DNA of 64,000 nt, taken from contig NZ_BAABKD010000001.1 in assembly GCF_039543645.1 (NCBI RefSeq), positions 248,001 through 312,000 of the forward strand, given 5' to 3'. A model generated the notes under the pieces. That model ran no database searches. It worked only from the letters and a program-made list of their open reading frames with translations, and was not told the origin of the DNA. Below are positions 17,231 to 26,428 of this stretch, piece after piece. The first letter of the stretch is position 1; each line of letters opens with the position of its first letter. The stretch is from Paenalcaligenes hermetiae. GTDB taxonomy: Bacteria; Pseudomonadota; Gammaproteobacteria; Burkholderiales; Burkholderiaceae_B. A program made the position numbers and the translations under genes.

Positions 17231-19855
17231 TTATATACTCTGACCAGCTTGTAACACCGGCTGAGGCTCCGTTCTGAGACGAGCCCCCTGACGCCACCAA
17301 ATTAACCATAAAATCAATAAAGCAGGAATATACACCAAATACTCAGAGGGGCGCTGCGGATTCAGCTGCTTTACCGCCACCACGTCCCAACCTTGTTCCC
17401 AACCCGCTCGACGCGCCTGGCTCCCAAAGCTGATGTTTGAAATCTGCACCATATCCCCAAACGCCATCAAACCAATGCCAGCATCGGCTAAACGTTTACG
17501 CCCAGCCGCTTGGGTATCCAGATCGGTTGCGCCTTCTGGTAAAGGGGGTAAGACCGTACCTACCGTTTTGCGTAGCTCGTCCCCTTCTAAGTTCATGCCC
17601 TCGATTTCCACAACAAAACGTTTACCGGGCGCCAGATCCGCTGCGACCTCGTAGATCTGAGAAGGAGCTACCGACAGATATTTAGGTTGGTAATAATCCA
17701 TAAACCAATCGGGGCGGAACAACATAAATGTCGCCACCAAGCACAGGATAATTTCAATAGGTTTGGATTTAACGCGCATCCACCCCATGGTTGCTGCCGC
17801 AAAAGCTAATGAGCCAATAATGGATCCCACCACCACAAAAATTAGCTCGTACCAACTGTCTATGCCTATTAGCAACAGAAGTGGATTAAAGATAAACATA
17901 AAAGGCAACACCGCCGTGCGCATCGCATATTTCACCCCTTGAATACCAATGCGTAACGGGTCTTCACCAGCAATCGCCGCCGCTGCAAATGTCGCCAAAC
18001 CCACTGGAGGGGTAATATCGGCCATCAGCCCATAATAAAACACAAACATATGCACAGCGATCAAGGGGATAATCAAGCCATTCTGCGCCCCAAGCTCCAC
18101 CACCACTGGCGCCATAAGCGTAGCCATCAAAATGTAGTTAGCGGTAGTAGGCATGCCTAAACCTAAGATTAAACACACCAACGCCGTAAAGCCCAGCATG
18201 AGCAATACATTGCCCATAGAAACCAGCTCTACAAAAGCGGTCATGCGTAGGCCTAAGCCGGTTAACGTAATCGCCCCCACAATCAGCCCAGCCGTGCCAC
18301 ATGCCAGAGCGATCCCAATCATGTTACGCGCGCCCGCTTGCAGGCCATCGATAGCGTCTCGCAACCCCTGCACAAAAGCAGCGCTAATCTGTTGTTGACG
18401 GAAAAAGGCTTGCAGTGGACGCCGTGTCACCATAAGAACCAACATCGCCACTACCGCCCAAAAAGCGGATAACCCAGGGGATAAACGTTCAATGGTCAAA
18501 CTCCACACCAAAATACCGATAGGGATAAGAAAAAATAAACCAGTGCGCACCGTAGGCCAGACCTCTGGACGAACAGGATCGGTCACGCTGACCGTATCAG
18601 GCAAGTCCGGGTGGCGTGAGGCCATCCAGACCAAGCCCACATAAAGCAACGCCAGCAGCGTGACCAAGATACCAAAAGCCTGCTGTGGGAACAGCCGCTG
18701 GGTGCCCACCCCAATCCAATAAATAGCGGCAATCACGATCAGCGTACCGGATACCCCCATACCGATGCGAGCGACTTTTTGGATTAAGGTGCGTGGTGTG
18801 GCCGCTGCCATCATTGGCTGAATCCCTAGTTTTAGGGCTTCTAAATGCACAATATAAAACAGTGAGATATACGATAATAGCGCGGGCAATAAGGCGTGTT
18901 TAATAATGTCGGTGTAGGGAATCCCCACGTACTCAATCATTAAAAACGCGGCAGCCCCCATAACGGGTGGCATAATTTGTCCGTCGGCTGAGGCGGCGGT
19001 TTCAATAGCACCAGCGCGTACGCCCCCATAACCTGCTCGCTTCATAAGCGGAATGGTAAAAATACCCGTAGTCACTACGTTAGCGGTCGAAGACGCCGAC
19101 ACCACCCCATTGACTGCCGACGATAACACCGCTACTTTGGCTGGGCCACCACGCAAATGCCCTAGCAAAGAAAAAGACACCTGCATCATATAGTTGCCAG
19201 CGCCGCATCGGTCTAGCAACGAGCCCAACATCACAAAAATAAAGATATAAGAAACCGATACCCCTAGCGCTACCCCAAATACCCCTTCGGTGGTTAGCCA
19301 CATATGCGAGACCAAGCGCTCTAATGAGGCCCCGCGATGGGCAAGAGCATCGGGCAACCACGGCCCTAAAAACACATACAAAATGAACACCGTGCCTAAT
19401 ACCGCCATCGGCATTCCCAGCGCCCGGCGCGTGGCTTCGAGCAGCAGTACTAAACCTATGCTTGCGGCCACCACATCCATAGTGGTGGGGATACCGGGGC
19501 GTAGCGCTAACTGGTTATAAAATAAAAACAGGTACGCCCCACAAAAACCAGCAATCAGGGCCAATAACCAATCATGCAAAGGTATGCGATCCCGCGCCGA
19601 ACGCGATGTAGCCGGAAAAGCCACATAAGCTAAAAACATCGCAATGCCTAAATGTAAGGCTCGCGCTTCGGTGTCGTTCAAAATGCCAAAATTAAAGGTA
19701 AACGGTAAAGGCGAGGCATACCACAACTGAAATACAGCCCAAAATAGCGCCACCGTAAAAACTAAGGCTCCGAATAAGCCGCTGACACGGCGCCCCCCGC
19801 GGTCGACCTCTTCGACCAACTGTTGTAGATCGTGTTCGTTAGGCGTGGAACTCAT
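17231..19855 (-). CDS. TRAP transporter fused permease, TAXI type (4TM/12TM)
   Basis: An 874-residue fusion of the small (about four-helix) and large (about twelve-helix) TRAP permease subunits, as is usual for systems served by a TAXI receptor. The DctM core shows SSAVNGVVSASSTANVVTTG, ETAASADGQIMPPVMGAAAF, LGLGMPTTANYIL and DITPPVGLATFAAAAIAGE. After about residue 690 a non-channel region resembling DUF3394 follows (APSQIYEVAADLAPG, IGLMAFGDMVQISNI), and the protein ends with a helix and a basic tail. The upstream receptor gene on the same strand is separated by 131 bases with a strong hairpin. The substrate is unknown; TAXI systems often carry glutamate-like or dicarboxylate solutes. Confidence 0.94.
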   Translation of the reverse strand: MSSTPNEHDLQQLVEEVDRGGRRVSGLFGALVFTVALFWAVFQLWYASPLPFTFNFGILNDTEARALHLGIAMFLAYVAFPATSRSARDRIPLHDWLLALIAGFCGAYLFLFYNQLALRPGIPTTMDVVAASIGLVLLLEATRRALGMPMAVLGTVFILYVFLGPWLPDALAHRGASLERLVSHMWLTTEGVFGVALGVSVSYIFIFVMLGSLLDRCGAGNYMMQVSFSLLGHLRGGPAKVAVLSSAVNGVVSASSTANVVTTGIFTIPLMKRAGYGGVRAGAIETAASADGQIMPPVMGAAAFLMIEYVGIPYTDIIKHALLPALLSYISLFYIVHLEALKLGIQPMMAAATPRTLIQKVARIGMGVSGTLIVIAAIYWIGVGTQRLFPQQAFGILVTLLALLYVGLVWMASRHPDLPDTVSVTDPVRPEVWPTVRTGLFFLIPIGILVWSLTIERLSPGLSAFWAVVAMLVLMVTRRPLQAFFRQQQISAAFVQGLRDAIDGLQAGARNMIGIALACGTAGLIVGAITLTGLGLRMTAFVELVSMGNVLLMLGFTALVCLILGLGMPTTANYILMATLMAPVVVELGAQNGLIIPLIAVHMFVFYYGLMADITPPVGLATFAAAAIAGEDPLRIGIQGVKYAMRTAVLPFMFIFNPLLLLIGIDSWYELIFVVVGSIIGSLAFAAATMGWMRVKSKPIEIILCLVATFMLFRPDWFMDYYQPKYLSVAPSQIYEVAADLAPGKRFVVEIEGMNLEGDELRKTVGTVLPPLPEGATDLDTQAAGRKRLADAGIGLMAFGDMVQISNISFGSQARRAGWEQGWDVVAVKQLNPQRPSEYLVYIPALLILWLIWWRQGARLRTEPQPVLQAGQSI

Positions 19856-19894
19856 ATAGACATCCTTGTGAGCCTAGCCCTGCAGCTAGGAAAG

Positions 19895-19921
19895 ACGGGC
19901 TGCCCTTATGAGGCAGCCCGT
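19895..19921 (-). terminator. Intercistronic hairpin between TAXI receptor and permease
   Basis: ACGGGCTGCC (19895-19904) and GGCAGCCCGT (19912-19921) form a perfect 10-bp stem with a seven-base loop. On the minus strand it is followed only by a short CTTTCC, so termination would be partial. A hairpin here fits the known need for more receptor than permease, either by attenuation or by protecting the receptor mRNA end. Confidence 0.55.
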
Positions 19922-19986
19922 TACGTACAACATAGCAACCGGTGATACCCAGTGATGCGGTGTAACACAGCGATGTCACGCTCGTA

Positions 19987-20985
19987 TTACAGCAACCCCT
20001 GCTCTTTGAAGAACTTCTCTGCACCCGGGTGCAAAGGTGCGGAAAGCCCGTTTTTCACCATGTCTTCTTTCACCAGATGCCCTAAAGCGGGGTGAAGACG
20101 CTTAAAGTCTTCAAAATTGTTAAAGACCGATTTTACTACCTCGTAGACCACCGCCTCGTCAGTGTCTTCGGAAGTCACAAAGGTCGCTAATACCCCATAG
20201 GTAGGAATATCATCTGGGTTATTTGGGTAAAGCCCCCCAGGAATGTTGACTTTAGCGTAGTAGGGGTATTTTTCAACTAGGCTATCAACGGCTTCCCCCG
20301 TTAACGAGACAATTTTAGCGCCACATGTCGTCGTGGGGTCTTGGATATTTGCCGAAGGGTGGCCAACACCATAGAAAAAGCCATCGATCTTGCCATCGCA
20401 TAGAGCTTGACCATGTTCATCAGGCCGGAGCTCTGAAGCTAGAGAAAAAAAGCTGTTATCTGTACCCATAGCTGCTAACAGCTGCTCCATCGAGGCGCGA
20501 GTACCAGAACCTGGGTTACCCACATTAAAACGTTTGCCTTTTAAGTCCTCGAATTTTTCCACGCCTGAATCTTTGCCCACCACAACGGTAAAAGGTTCTG
20601 GGTGAATAGAGAAAACAGAGCGTAGCTTTTTGTAAGCACCGGCATCTTTAAACTGACCTTCGCCGTTATAAGCGTTGTAGCCCACATCAGACTGCACCAC
20701 GCCCAGGTCTAATTCTCCGGCTTTAATAGTATTAACGTTAAAGACCGAACCGCCCGTAGACTCTACAGAGCAACGCACACCATGCTCGGCGCGGTCTTTG
20801 TTAACTAAACGACAAATTGCGCCACCCGCAGCATAGTACACACCCGTGACGCCGCCCGTACCAATGCTCACAAATTTTTGTTGAGCCGCAGCGGGCAAAG
20901 GTGCCAACATCATTGAGCAAATGGCGGCTCCAAGTGTTAAACGAAGCCCATTGGAAAAGAAGGATTTTTTAAACCGTTTTCGCAT
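19987..20985 (-). CDS. TAXI family TRAP solute-binding protein
   Basis: Periplasmic receptor of the downstream fused permease, 332 residues. The start is the ATG preceded by AGGAGAAAGACG; it gives a Sec signal (MRKRFKKSFFSNGLRLTLGA, cleavage after AAA-Q near residue 35). The mature protein begins KFVSIGTGGVTGVYYAAGGAIC, the signature that names the family. Other features are STGGSVFNVNTI, LGVVQSDVGYNAYNG and NVGNPGSGTRASMEQLL. Several cysteines occur (CRLV, GVRCSVE, ALCDGK, TTCGAK), consistent with two structural disulfides. The preceding gap to panB holds no clear operator. Confidence 0.93.
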   Translation of the reverse strand: MRKRFKKSFFSNGLRLTLGAAICSMMLAPLPAAAQQKFVSIGTGGVTGVYYAAGGAICRLVNKDRAEHGVRCSVESTGGSVFNVNTIKAGELDLGVVQSDVGYNAYNGEGQFKDAGAYKKLRSVFSIHPEPFTVVVGKDSGVEKFEDLKGKRFNVGNPGSGTRASMEQLLAAMGTDNSFFSLASELRPDEHGQALCDGKIDGFFYGVGHPSANIQDPTTTCGAKIVSLTGEAVDSLVEKYPYYAKVNIPGGLYPNNPDDIPTYGVLATFVTSEDTDEAVVYEVVKSVFNNFEDFKRLHPALGHLVKEDMVKNGLSAPLHPGAEKFFKEQGLL

Positions 20986-21090
20986 CGTCTTTCTCCTGTT
21001 TAGCAGCACACTACTGCCCTATTATCCAGTTAGATTCATGTTACAACGTCTAGATAAGGAGCGAACGGGTAATTTCCCTAACACACTTTG

Positions 21091-21924
21091 TTAAGAGTTG
21101 GCAGATTTTTTTACGCCAAAACAATGATCTAAAGTAGGAAAAGTACCATTTCGTACCTCATCAGCATAAGATTGCGCCGCTTGTTGGATTACGGTCGCGG
21201 CATCACCAAACTGTTTAGCAAAGCGGGGAATACGGCCACCGCTTAGACCTAAAATGTCCTCGGTGACTAAAATTTGCCCATCACAAGCAGGCGACGCCCC
21301 TATACCAATCGTGGGAATCGCCAATTGCTCTGTGATACGCCGCCCAAGGGCTTCTGCTACCCCCTCGACCACTACGGCAAAAGCACCGGCTTCTTGATGG
21401 GCTAAGGCATCCGCCAAAATACGCTCTGCGGCCTCGTCGCTCATGCCCTGCGCTTTAAAACCACCCATGGTATTCACATACTGAGGCATCAGGCCTACAT
21501 GCGCCAGAACGGGAATGCCCCGCTCCACCAAAAACTGCGTGGTGGGTGCTAAGGCAGCCCCCCCTTCGATTTTTACAGCCGCCGCACCGCTACGCGCTAA
21601 CATAAAAGCCGCATTTTCAAATGCTTGCTGGGGTGAAACCTGATAGGAACCAAAAGGCATATCAATCACCACGCAAGCCTGTTCCGTGCTATTAACTACG
21701 GCCGCACCATGATCGGCCATTTGCTGTAAAGTAATACTTAGGGTGTCACGCATACCATAGCCCACCATTGCGGTGGAGTCCCCGACTAAAATCAAATCCA
21801 TAGCCGGATCGACCAAACGCGCAATGGGAGCCATGTACGCCGTTAAGCAAACGATTTTTTTCTGGCCTTTGTAGGCCATAATTTCTGGCACTGTACGGCG
21901 CTTTATTTCACTATGAACACTCAT
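21091..21924 (-). CDS. panB: 3-methyl-2-oxobutanoate hydroxymethyltransferase
   Basis: First committed step of pantothenate synthesis: transfers a hydroxymethyl group from 5,10-methylene-THF to 2-oxoisovalerate, giving ketopantoate. Visible motifs: ILVGDSTAMVGYG (magnesium-binding Asp), VVIDMPFGSYQ, AVKIEGG, IPVLAHVGLMPQ and TIGIGASPACDGQILV. The ATG at 21924 is preceded by GAGGGTTGGA, a better site than an ATG four codons upstream. The product is 277 residues. panC and panD are not in the window. The aldo/keto reductase starts 42 bases away in the opposite direction. Confidence 0.96.
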   Translation of the reverse strand: MSVHSEIKRRTVPEIMAYKGQKKIVCLTAYMAPIARLVDPAMDLILVGDSTAMVGYGMRDTLSITLQQMADHGAAVVNSTEQACVVIDMPFGSYQVSPQQAFENAAFMLARSGAAAVKIEGGAALAPTTQFLVERGIPVLAHVGLMPQYVNTMGGFKAQGMSDEAAERILADALAHQEAGAFAVVVEGVAEALGRRITEQLAIPTIGIGASPACDGQILVTEDILGLSGGRIPRFAKQFGDAATVIQQAAQSYADEVRNGTFPTLDHCFGVKKSANS

Positions 21925-21966
21925 TCCAACCCTCATTAGTAAGAGACAAAATTAGGAGCTTTAACC

Positions 21967-22803
21967 ATGCAAGTCAGCCCTCTGGTTTCTTTTCACAACG
22001 GCCATACCGCCCCACAACTGGGGTTTGGGGTCTGGCAAATTCCAAACGATGACGTTCCCCAAGCGATTGAAACCGCGCTGGAAACCGGCTACCGGCTCAT
22101 CGACACAGCCACCATCTACGAAAACGAAGCGGGCGTGGGCGTAGGTCTGGCTGCCAGTGGCTTGCCCCGCAGCGATTATTTTGTCACAACCAAGGTCTGG
22201 AACGATAGCCATGGTCATGACGCTACCAAAACTGCTTTTTACCAAAGCCTAGAGCGCTTAAAACTGGATTATGTGGATATGTATTTAATCCACTGGCCTG
22301 TTCCTAAAATCAACCAATATGTTGAAACCTGGCAGACCATGATCCAGCTGCGCGACGAAGGCTTAATTAAAAACATAGGGGTGTGTAATTTCAACCAGGA
22401 TCACCTAGAGCGTTTAATCCACGAAACCGGTGAAACCCCCGTGGTTAATCAGATTGAACTCCACCCAGGTTTTCAGCAAGCCGCCATGCGCGCATTTAAT
22501 CAACAACATCAGATCCAAACACAGGCTTGGAGCCCGATGGGGTTAGGCACGCTTTGGGATAACCCAACTTTAACGGAAATTGCGGCAAAGCATCAACGCA
22601 ATGTAGGCCAAATTATGCTACGTTGGCAAATTGAACTTGGCAACATGGTGATCAGTAAAAGCGTTACCCCTGAACGTATCCGCGGTAACTTTGCGATTTT
22701 TGATTTTACATTAGACGCTGAAGACATGCGCGCTATTGCTGCGTTGCATGATGATGCGAACCGGCTTGGACCAGACCCTGTGCTTTTCCGTTTACCTAAA
22801 TAA
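21967..22803 (+). CDS. Aldo/keto reductase
   Basis: A 278-residue NADPH-dependent oxidoreductase of the 2,5-diketo-D-gluconate reductase group. The catalytic tetrad is Asp46 and Tyr51 (DTATIYENE), Lys76 (TTKVW) and His109 (LIHWP). The cofactor-binding tail reads VISKSVTPERIRGNFAIFDF. Start has AGGAG eight bases upstream. Being beside panB it could reduce ketopantoate or another carbonyl, but members act on many aldehydes, so no specific substrate is claimed. Confidence 0.92.
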   Translation: MQVSPLVSFHNGHTAPQLGFGVWQIPNDDVPQAIETALETGYRLIDTATIYENEAGVGVGLAASGLPRSDYFVTTKVWNDSHGHDATKTAFYQSLERLKLDYVDMYLIHWPVPKINQYVETWQTMIQLRDEGLIKNIGVCNFNQDHLERLIHETGETPVVNQIELHPGFQQAAMRAFNQQHQIQTQAWSPMGLGTLWDNPTLTEIAAKHQRNVGQIMLRWQIELGNMVISKSVTPERIRGNFAIFDFTLDAEDMRAIAALHDDANRLGPDPVLFRLPK

Positions 22804-22861
22804 GGGCAAGCTCGTGGTATTCTTGGGGTTTTGCTGCTTTTTGCTTTGATACCCACACACT

Positions 22862-23389
22862 ATGGCTATTCACTGGTCCCAAGACCCACACCCTCACCCC
22901 TTATTAAACGATTGGCTATTCGAGCCAGGCTCCTTAACGGCACGGCTCAAACAGCTCAGCCAACAGCAATTTGCGGTTGAGCCTTTGGCCGAAGGTTGGC
23001 TTGACATACGTGATGATGAAGCCCAAGCACTGGCTGTCACCCCTGATACCCCTACATGGGTTCGAGAGGTATTTCTACGGGGGCATGGTACGCCCTGGGT
23101 GTTTGCGCGCAGCCTCGCCACCAAAGCCTCGCTAGAAAGCAGTGGCTTCCCTTTGGATCAGCTCGGCACACGCCCTTTAGGCGAGGTCTTATCTTTGCAC
23201 GAAGCATTTGTACGGGGGCAAATGCAGATTTGCTCCTACCCCGCCGCGTGGCTACCCGAACCTTTTAACCAGCATAACGCTTGGGCTCGACGCTCCTGTT
23301 TTAGCAAAGACAGCTTGCAAGTGCTTGTTTGCGAAGTTTTCTTACCCCCTTTATGGGCATTTCAAAAGCAAACTGTGCCCAAGGCATAA
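22862..23389 (+). CDS. ubiC: Chorismate--pyruvate lyase
   Basis: Converts chorismate into 4-hydroxybenzoate and pyruvate, the entry to ubiquinone synthesis. The 175-residue protein shows the UbiC pattern: WVREVFLRG and PWVFARSL (substrate-binding arginine), a central LGTRPLGEVLS, and SYPAAWLPEP with WARRSCFS near the C-terminus, followed by a VCEVFLP strand carrying the conserved glutamate. There is no strong ribosome binding site. ubiA, the next enzyme of the pathway, is in this window at about 33-34 kb but is not adjacent, unlike the E. coli ubiCA operon. Confidence 0.9.
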   Translation: MAIHWSQDPHPHPLLNDWLFEPGSLTARLKQLSQQQFAVEPLAEGWLDIRDDEAQALAVTPDTPTWVREVFLRGHGTPWVFARSLATKASLESSGFPLDQLGTRPLGEVLSLHEAFVRGQMQICSYPAAWLPEPFNQHNAWARRSCFSKDSLQVLVCEVFLPPLWAFQKQTVPKA

Positions 23390-23393
23390 TGGC

Positions 23394-24803
23394 TTATACC
23401 ACCTGCTTGACTGGCCGGTTAATAAATAAAAACACAAAGGGCACCACGGCAAACACCCATAACAGCGCCGCGGCAGAATGCTGCGCCCCGATCAGGTCAC
23501 CACGATTAAAACCCGCGGCATTGGTCACCATCCCCGCCATGGCGGCCCCAATCGACATAGCATACAGTTGCAGTGTGGTAATCGAGGCAGACGCCAAATT
23601 TTCTTGGCCTGCTCGCGCTGACCTAAACACTCGTGTCAATAAATGCGGCCAGATCATCCCCACCCCAAAACCCACCCCAAACAAAGGTATATATAATACC
23701 CACGTCATTTCGTAATAGGTGGTTAAACCGAACCAGGGCAATAATGCTCCAAGCGCGGCTAAGCTTAGCCCTGAAATCACAGGACCTATGTTAAACAACC
23801 GGTTAGCAAAACGCGGCGATCGGCTGGCCATTAATATGGAGCCAGTAGTCCAACCTGCTGACATCAATGCCGTCATATAGCCTGCAGCTAAAGGACGTAC
23901 ACCATGTATATGCTGCAAATAATAAGGGATAAAAATTTCACTGGTCACCCCAATACTCATTAAGCCAATACCCGCATATAAACACCCTAACGGATGACGT
24001 AGTGAATAAGTACCCTGTGGAAAAAGTGGGTTATGGCCTTGCATATCATCCCGAGCAATTCCGTATAGAATCGTCAACACCACAACAATAGAGAGTGCTA
24101 CCCAAAGCCACGAATATCCTAAGCTACCAAACGCTAAAACAAAAACAGAAGCCGTTAACAAAGCGATTTTTAATAATGGGGGGCGGTTAAGCTCATTGTC
24201 GCGATTTTCTTGGCGAGAAGTTAATTGCGAGGCCACCAACAAAGCGATGAGTAGTGCTACTGGTACGGTAGACCAAAAAGCCAAACGCCATTGACCGCTT
24301 TTAGCAAACACTCCGCCTACAGCAGGGCCAGACAAGGTTGCGATCCCCCACATGCTCGAAATCAGAGCCATGGCTCTTGGCCAAAGACGTTCCGCAAACA
24401 CTAAACGCACAGAAGCATAGCTTAAACCCAATAACATACCGCCCCCCACCCCTTGAACGGTACGTGCGCCTAATAAAAAGCCCATGTTTGGGCTCATGGC
24501 TGCTACCATCGAGCCTAATACAAAGATTAAGATCGCTAATAAATAAGCAGCGCGTAAGCCAAGAAAATCTATCAGGCTTGCCGCAAAAGCTGACCCTAAA
24601 ATAGAGGCAGCCACAAATAGGGTCGTATTCCACGCATAGTAGTCTATCCCCCCAAGATCTTGCACCACCGACGGCATGATAGTCGTCACAATATAAATAT
24701 TGATAGCATAGACGGCCACCCCACCCGCCAAGGCAATGGCGCGCAAGCCATTGCGCCCCGATAACAGCTCTCCCCAGCTGGCATTTTTATGTGAAGATGT
24801 CAT
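23394..24803 (-). CDS. MFS transporter
   Basis: A 469-residue major facilitator protein with about 12-14 predicted helices, similar to DHA2-type drug exporters. The helix 2-3 region reads ASLIDFLGLRAAYLLAILIF, and the helix 4-5 region GARTVQGVGGGMLLGLSYAS is the usual motif region of this group; motif C-like ISSMWGIATLSGPAVGGVF follows. Its gene ends five bases from the convergent ubiC stop. No regulator is adjacent, and the substrate is unknown. Confidence 0.88.
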   Translation of the reverse strand: MTSSHKNASWGELLSGRNGLRAIALAGGVAVYAINIYIVTTIMPSVVQDLGGIDYYAWNTTLFVAASILGSAFAASLIDFLGLRAAYLLAILIFVLGSMVAAMSPNMGFLLGARTVQGVGGGMLLGLSYASVRLVFAERLWPRAMALISSMWGIATLSGPAVGGVFAKSGQWRLAFWSTVPVALLIALLVASQLTSRQENRDNELNRPPLLKIALLTASVFVLAFGSLGYSWLWVALSIVVVLTILYGIARDDMQGHNPLFPQGTYSLRHPLGCLYAGIGLMSIGVTSEIFIPYYLQHIHGVRPLAAGYMTALMSAGWTTGSILMASRSPRFANRLFNIGPVISGLSLAALGALLPWFGLTTYYEMTWVLYIPLFGVGFGVGMIWPHLLTRVFRSARAGQENLASASITTLQLYAMSIGAAMAGMVTNAAGFNRGDLIGAQHSAAALLWVFAVVPFVFLFINRPVKQVV

Positions 24804-24911
24804 GTGTTGTCTCTAAGCCGTTGTGTTTTATCAAACCCTAAGCGTATGCTTTACCCATGATGTAAAAATACTTTTTGCCCCCATCTATAAATAACTGATT
24901 AGGAGATTGTA

Positions 24912-25253
24912 ATGGAACAACCCGAAAACCATGCCCAACATTACTCAGAATCCCGTTTTTGGAACAAACTGGCACACTACGCCAAAAAAGCGGGGGCAGA
25001 AGTCGTGGAAAAAGCCTTGTGGCTCTATTATGGTGCCCAAGACCCTAAAACTCCAGCCTGGGCAAAAACCGTAATGATCGGGGCATTGGGGTATTTTATT
25101 TTTCCTTTAGATGCTATTCCTGACTTTGCGCCCCTTGTGGGCTATACCGATGATTTAGGTATGATCGTCGCCGCTATTGGTACGGTAGCTATGCATATCT
25201 CCGATGAAACCAAAACCAAAGCAAGAGAAAAAATGCAGCAGTGGTTTGGTTAA
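24912..25253 (+). CDS. DUF1232 (YkvA-type) membrane protein
   Basis: A 113-residue protein whose central part carries the DUF1232 signature: a hydrophobic segment GALGYFIFPLDAIPDFAPLVGYTDD around residues 56-80, then a second weak helix DLGMIVAAIGTVAMHI. The function is unknown; the family is scattered widely in bacteria. Translation starts after AGGAGATTGTA. It converges with the rpoH transcription unit; the terminator hairpin at 25267-25284 lies just beyond its stop. Confidence 0.85.
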   Translation: MEQPENHAQHYSESRFWNKLAHYAKKAGAEVVEKALWLYYGAQDPKTPAWAKTVMIGALGYFIFPLDAIPDFAPLVGYTDDLGMIVAAIGTVAMHISDETKTKAREKMQQWFG

Positions 25254-25257
25254 ATCC

Positions 25258-25400
25258 CAAAAAAAAACCCTCCGTAAGGAGGGTAAATGTGAATGTTGGG
25301 GCACATTCAGCGCCTGACTCTTGGGTAAGGAGAAGCCAAGACAGGCTATCAGCCATACCAAACAAGGGGGATGTTGTATGGCTGATAGATGTTAGTCCCT
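25258..25400 (-). ncRNA. Structured 3' region or small RNA downstream of rpoH
   Basis: Between the rpoH stop and a Rho-independent terminator the minus strand folds into successive hairpins. First: a perfect 13-bp stem (arms 25376-25388 and 25346-25358) with a 17-base loop containing five C and UU. Second: CTTGG/CCAAG inside GCCTG/CAGGC (25312-25346) with loop sequence UCUCCUUAC. Third: arms 25303-25309 and 25290-25296 with loop GCCCCA. Fourth: the terminator, ACCCTCC/GGAGGGT (25267-25284) followed by a run of T on the minus strand. Pyrimidine-rich single-stranded loops that resemble the 16S anti-Shine-Dalgarno sequence are typical of mRNA-targeting small RNAs. Expression is not shown; it may simply be an unusually structured 3' UTR. 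Confidence 0.5.
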
Positions 25401-25450
25401 GATGACAGCGCTAAGTTCCCAATCATCACGTAACAGTTTGTAAAAATCTT

Positions 25451-26353
25451 TTAGGCAGCCTCTGCTTCAAGAAAACCACGCAGTTTTTTCAAAGCGGCAG
25501 ATTCAATTTGACGAATACGTTCAGCCGATACCCCATATTGCGCAGCCAATTCGTGCAGGGTTAAACCTTTATCGTCTTGGAGCCAACGGGATTCAATAAT
25601 ATGGCGTGAACGATCGTCGAGCCGTGCCAACGCGTTTTCTAGACCAGGGCCCTGTAGTTGTACATGTGCACGCTGCTCTAGTACATTGGATGGCTCCCAC
25701 GCGCCGTCATCTGATAAATAAGAAATGGGAGCAAAACCATTTTCGTCATCATCGTTATAAGGGGATTCTAGTGCCATTTCGGCGCCAGACATCCGTAATT
25801 CCATTTCAGAAACGTCTTGAGGACGTACATTAAGCTCTCGCGCAATTTCGTCCACCTGTTCTGGATCAAGTGTCTGCCCGTCCTCGGGGCTCATGCGTCG
25901 TAAATTAAAGAATAGTTTTCGCTGTGCTTTGGTTGTGGCGATTTTAACCAAACGCCAGTTACGGATAATAAACTCGTGAATCTCGGCTTTGATCCAATGC
26001 ACCGCAAACGACACCAAGCGCACACCACGATTAGGATCAAAACGTTTAACGGCTTTCATTAGGCCGATATTGCCCTCTTGAATTAAGTCAGCATGGGGCA
26101 AACCGTAGCCAAGGTATTGACGTGCAATCGATACCACCAGCCGCAAATGCGACATAATGAGTTGACGTGCGGCATCAAGGTCGCCGTCCTGCTGCAGACG
26201 ACGCCCTAAGTCGATTTCTTCTTGAGCAGTTAACATGGGTTGCTGGTTAACTGCTGTGATATAGGCCTCGATGGTGCCCAACGCGCCAGGGTTGGATACC
26301 GCTGCGGCCAACTGGTTGTTTGGTAGAGCCAATGTTGTTGTACCTTGGGTCAT
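25451..26353 (-). CDS. rpoH: RNA polymerase sigma-32 factor
   Basis: Heat-shock sigma factor, 300 residues. Region 2 has HLRLVVSIARQYLGYGLPHADLIQ followed by EGNIGLMKAVKRFDP; the RpoH box QRKLFFNLR at residues 144-152 separates it from primary sigma factors. Region 4 ends with the helix-turn-helix LHELAAQYGVSAERIRQIE. The start has AGGACACGATA before ATG. A CIRCE operator lies about 76 bases upstream, so HrcA repression is likely in addition to post-translational control. The 275-base upstream gap is AT-rich and also holds T- and A-rich tracts near 26510-26575. Confidence 0.97.
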   Translation of the reverse strand: MTQGTTTLALPNNQLAAAVSNPGALGTIEAYITAVNQQPMLTAQEEIDLGRRLQQDGDLDAARQLIMSHLRLVVSIARQYLGYGLPHADLIQEGNIGLMKAVKRFDPNRGVRLVSFAVHWIKAEIHEFIIRNWRLVKIATTKAQRKLFFNLRRMSPEDGQTLDPEQVDEIARELNVRPQDVSEMELRMSGAEMALESPYNDDDENGFAPISYLSDDGAWEPSNVLEQRAHVQLQGPGLENALARLDDRSRHIIESRWLQDDKGLTLHELAAQYGVSAERIRQIESAALKKLRGFLEAEAA

Positions 26354-26428
26354 TATCGTGTCCTATTAAATGGTAGTAAGGGGAAAACCCACTATCACAC
26401 CAAATGATAAATGTCTAATATTACTATT

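Noticed and set aside
25346..25388. The 13-bp inverted repeat as part of a CRISPR or IS end
   Set aside because: Only one copy, no direct repeats or spacers, and it lies in an RNA-like hairpin series ending at a terminator.
26354..26428. RNA thermosensor in the rpoH leader
   Set aside because: A TAGT-GGG / CCC-ACTA hairpin with a bulge exists, but it does not clearly cover the AGGACAC ribosome binding site, so evidence is too weak.
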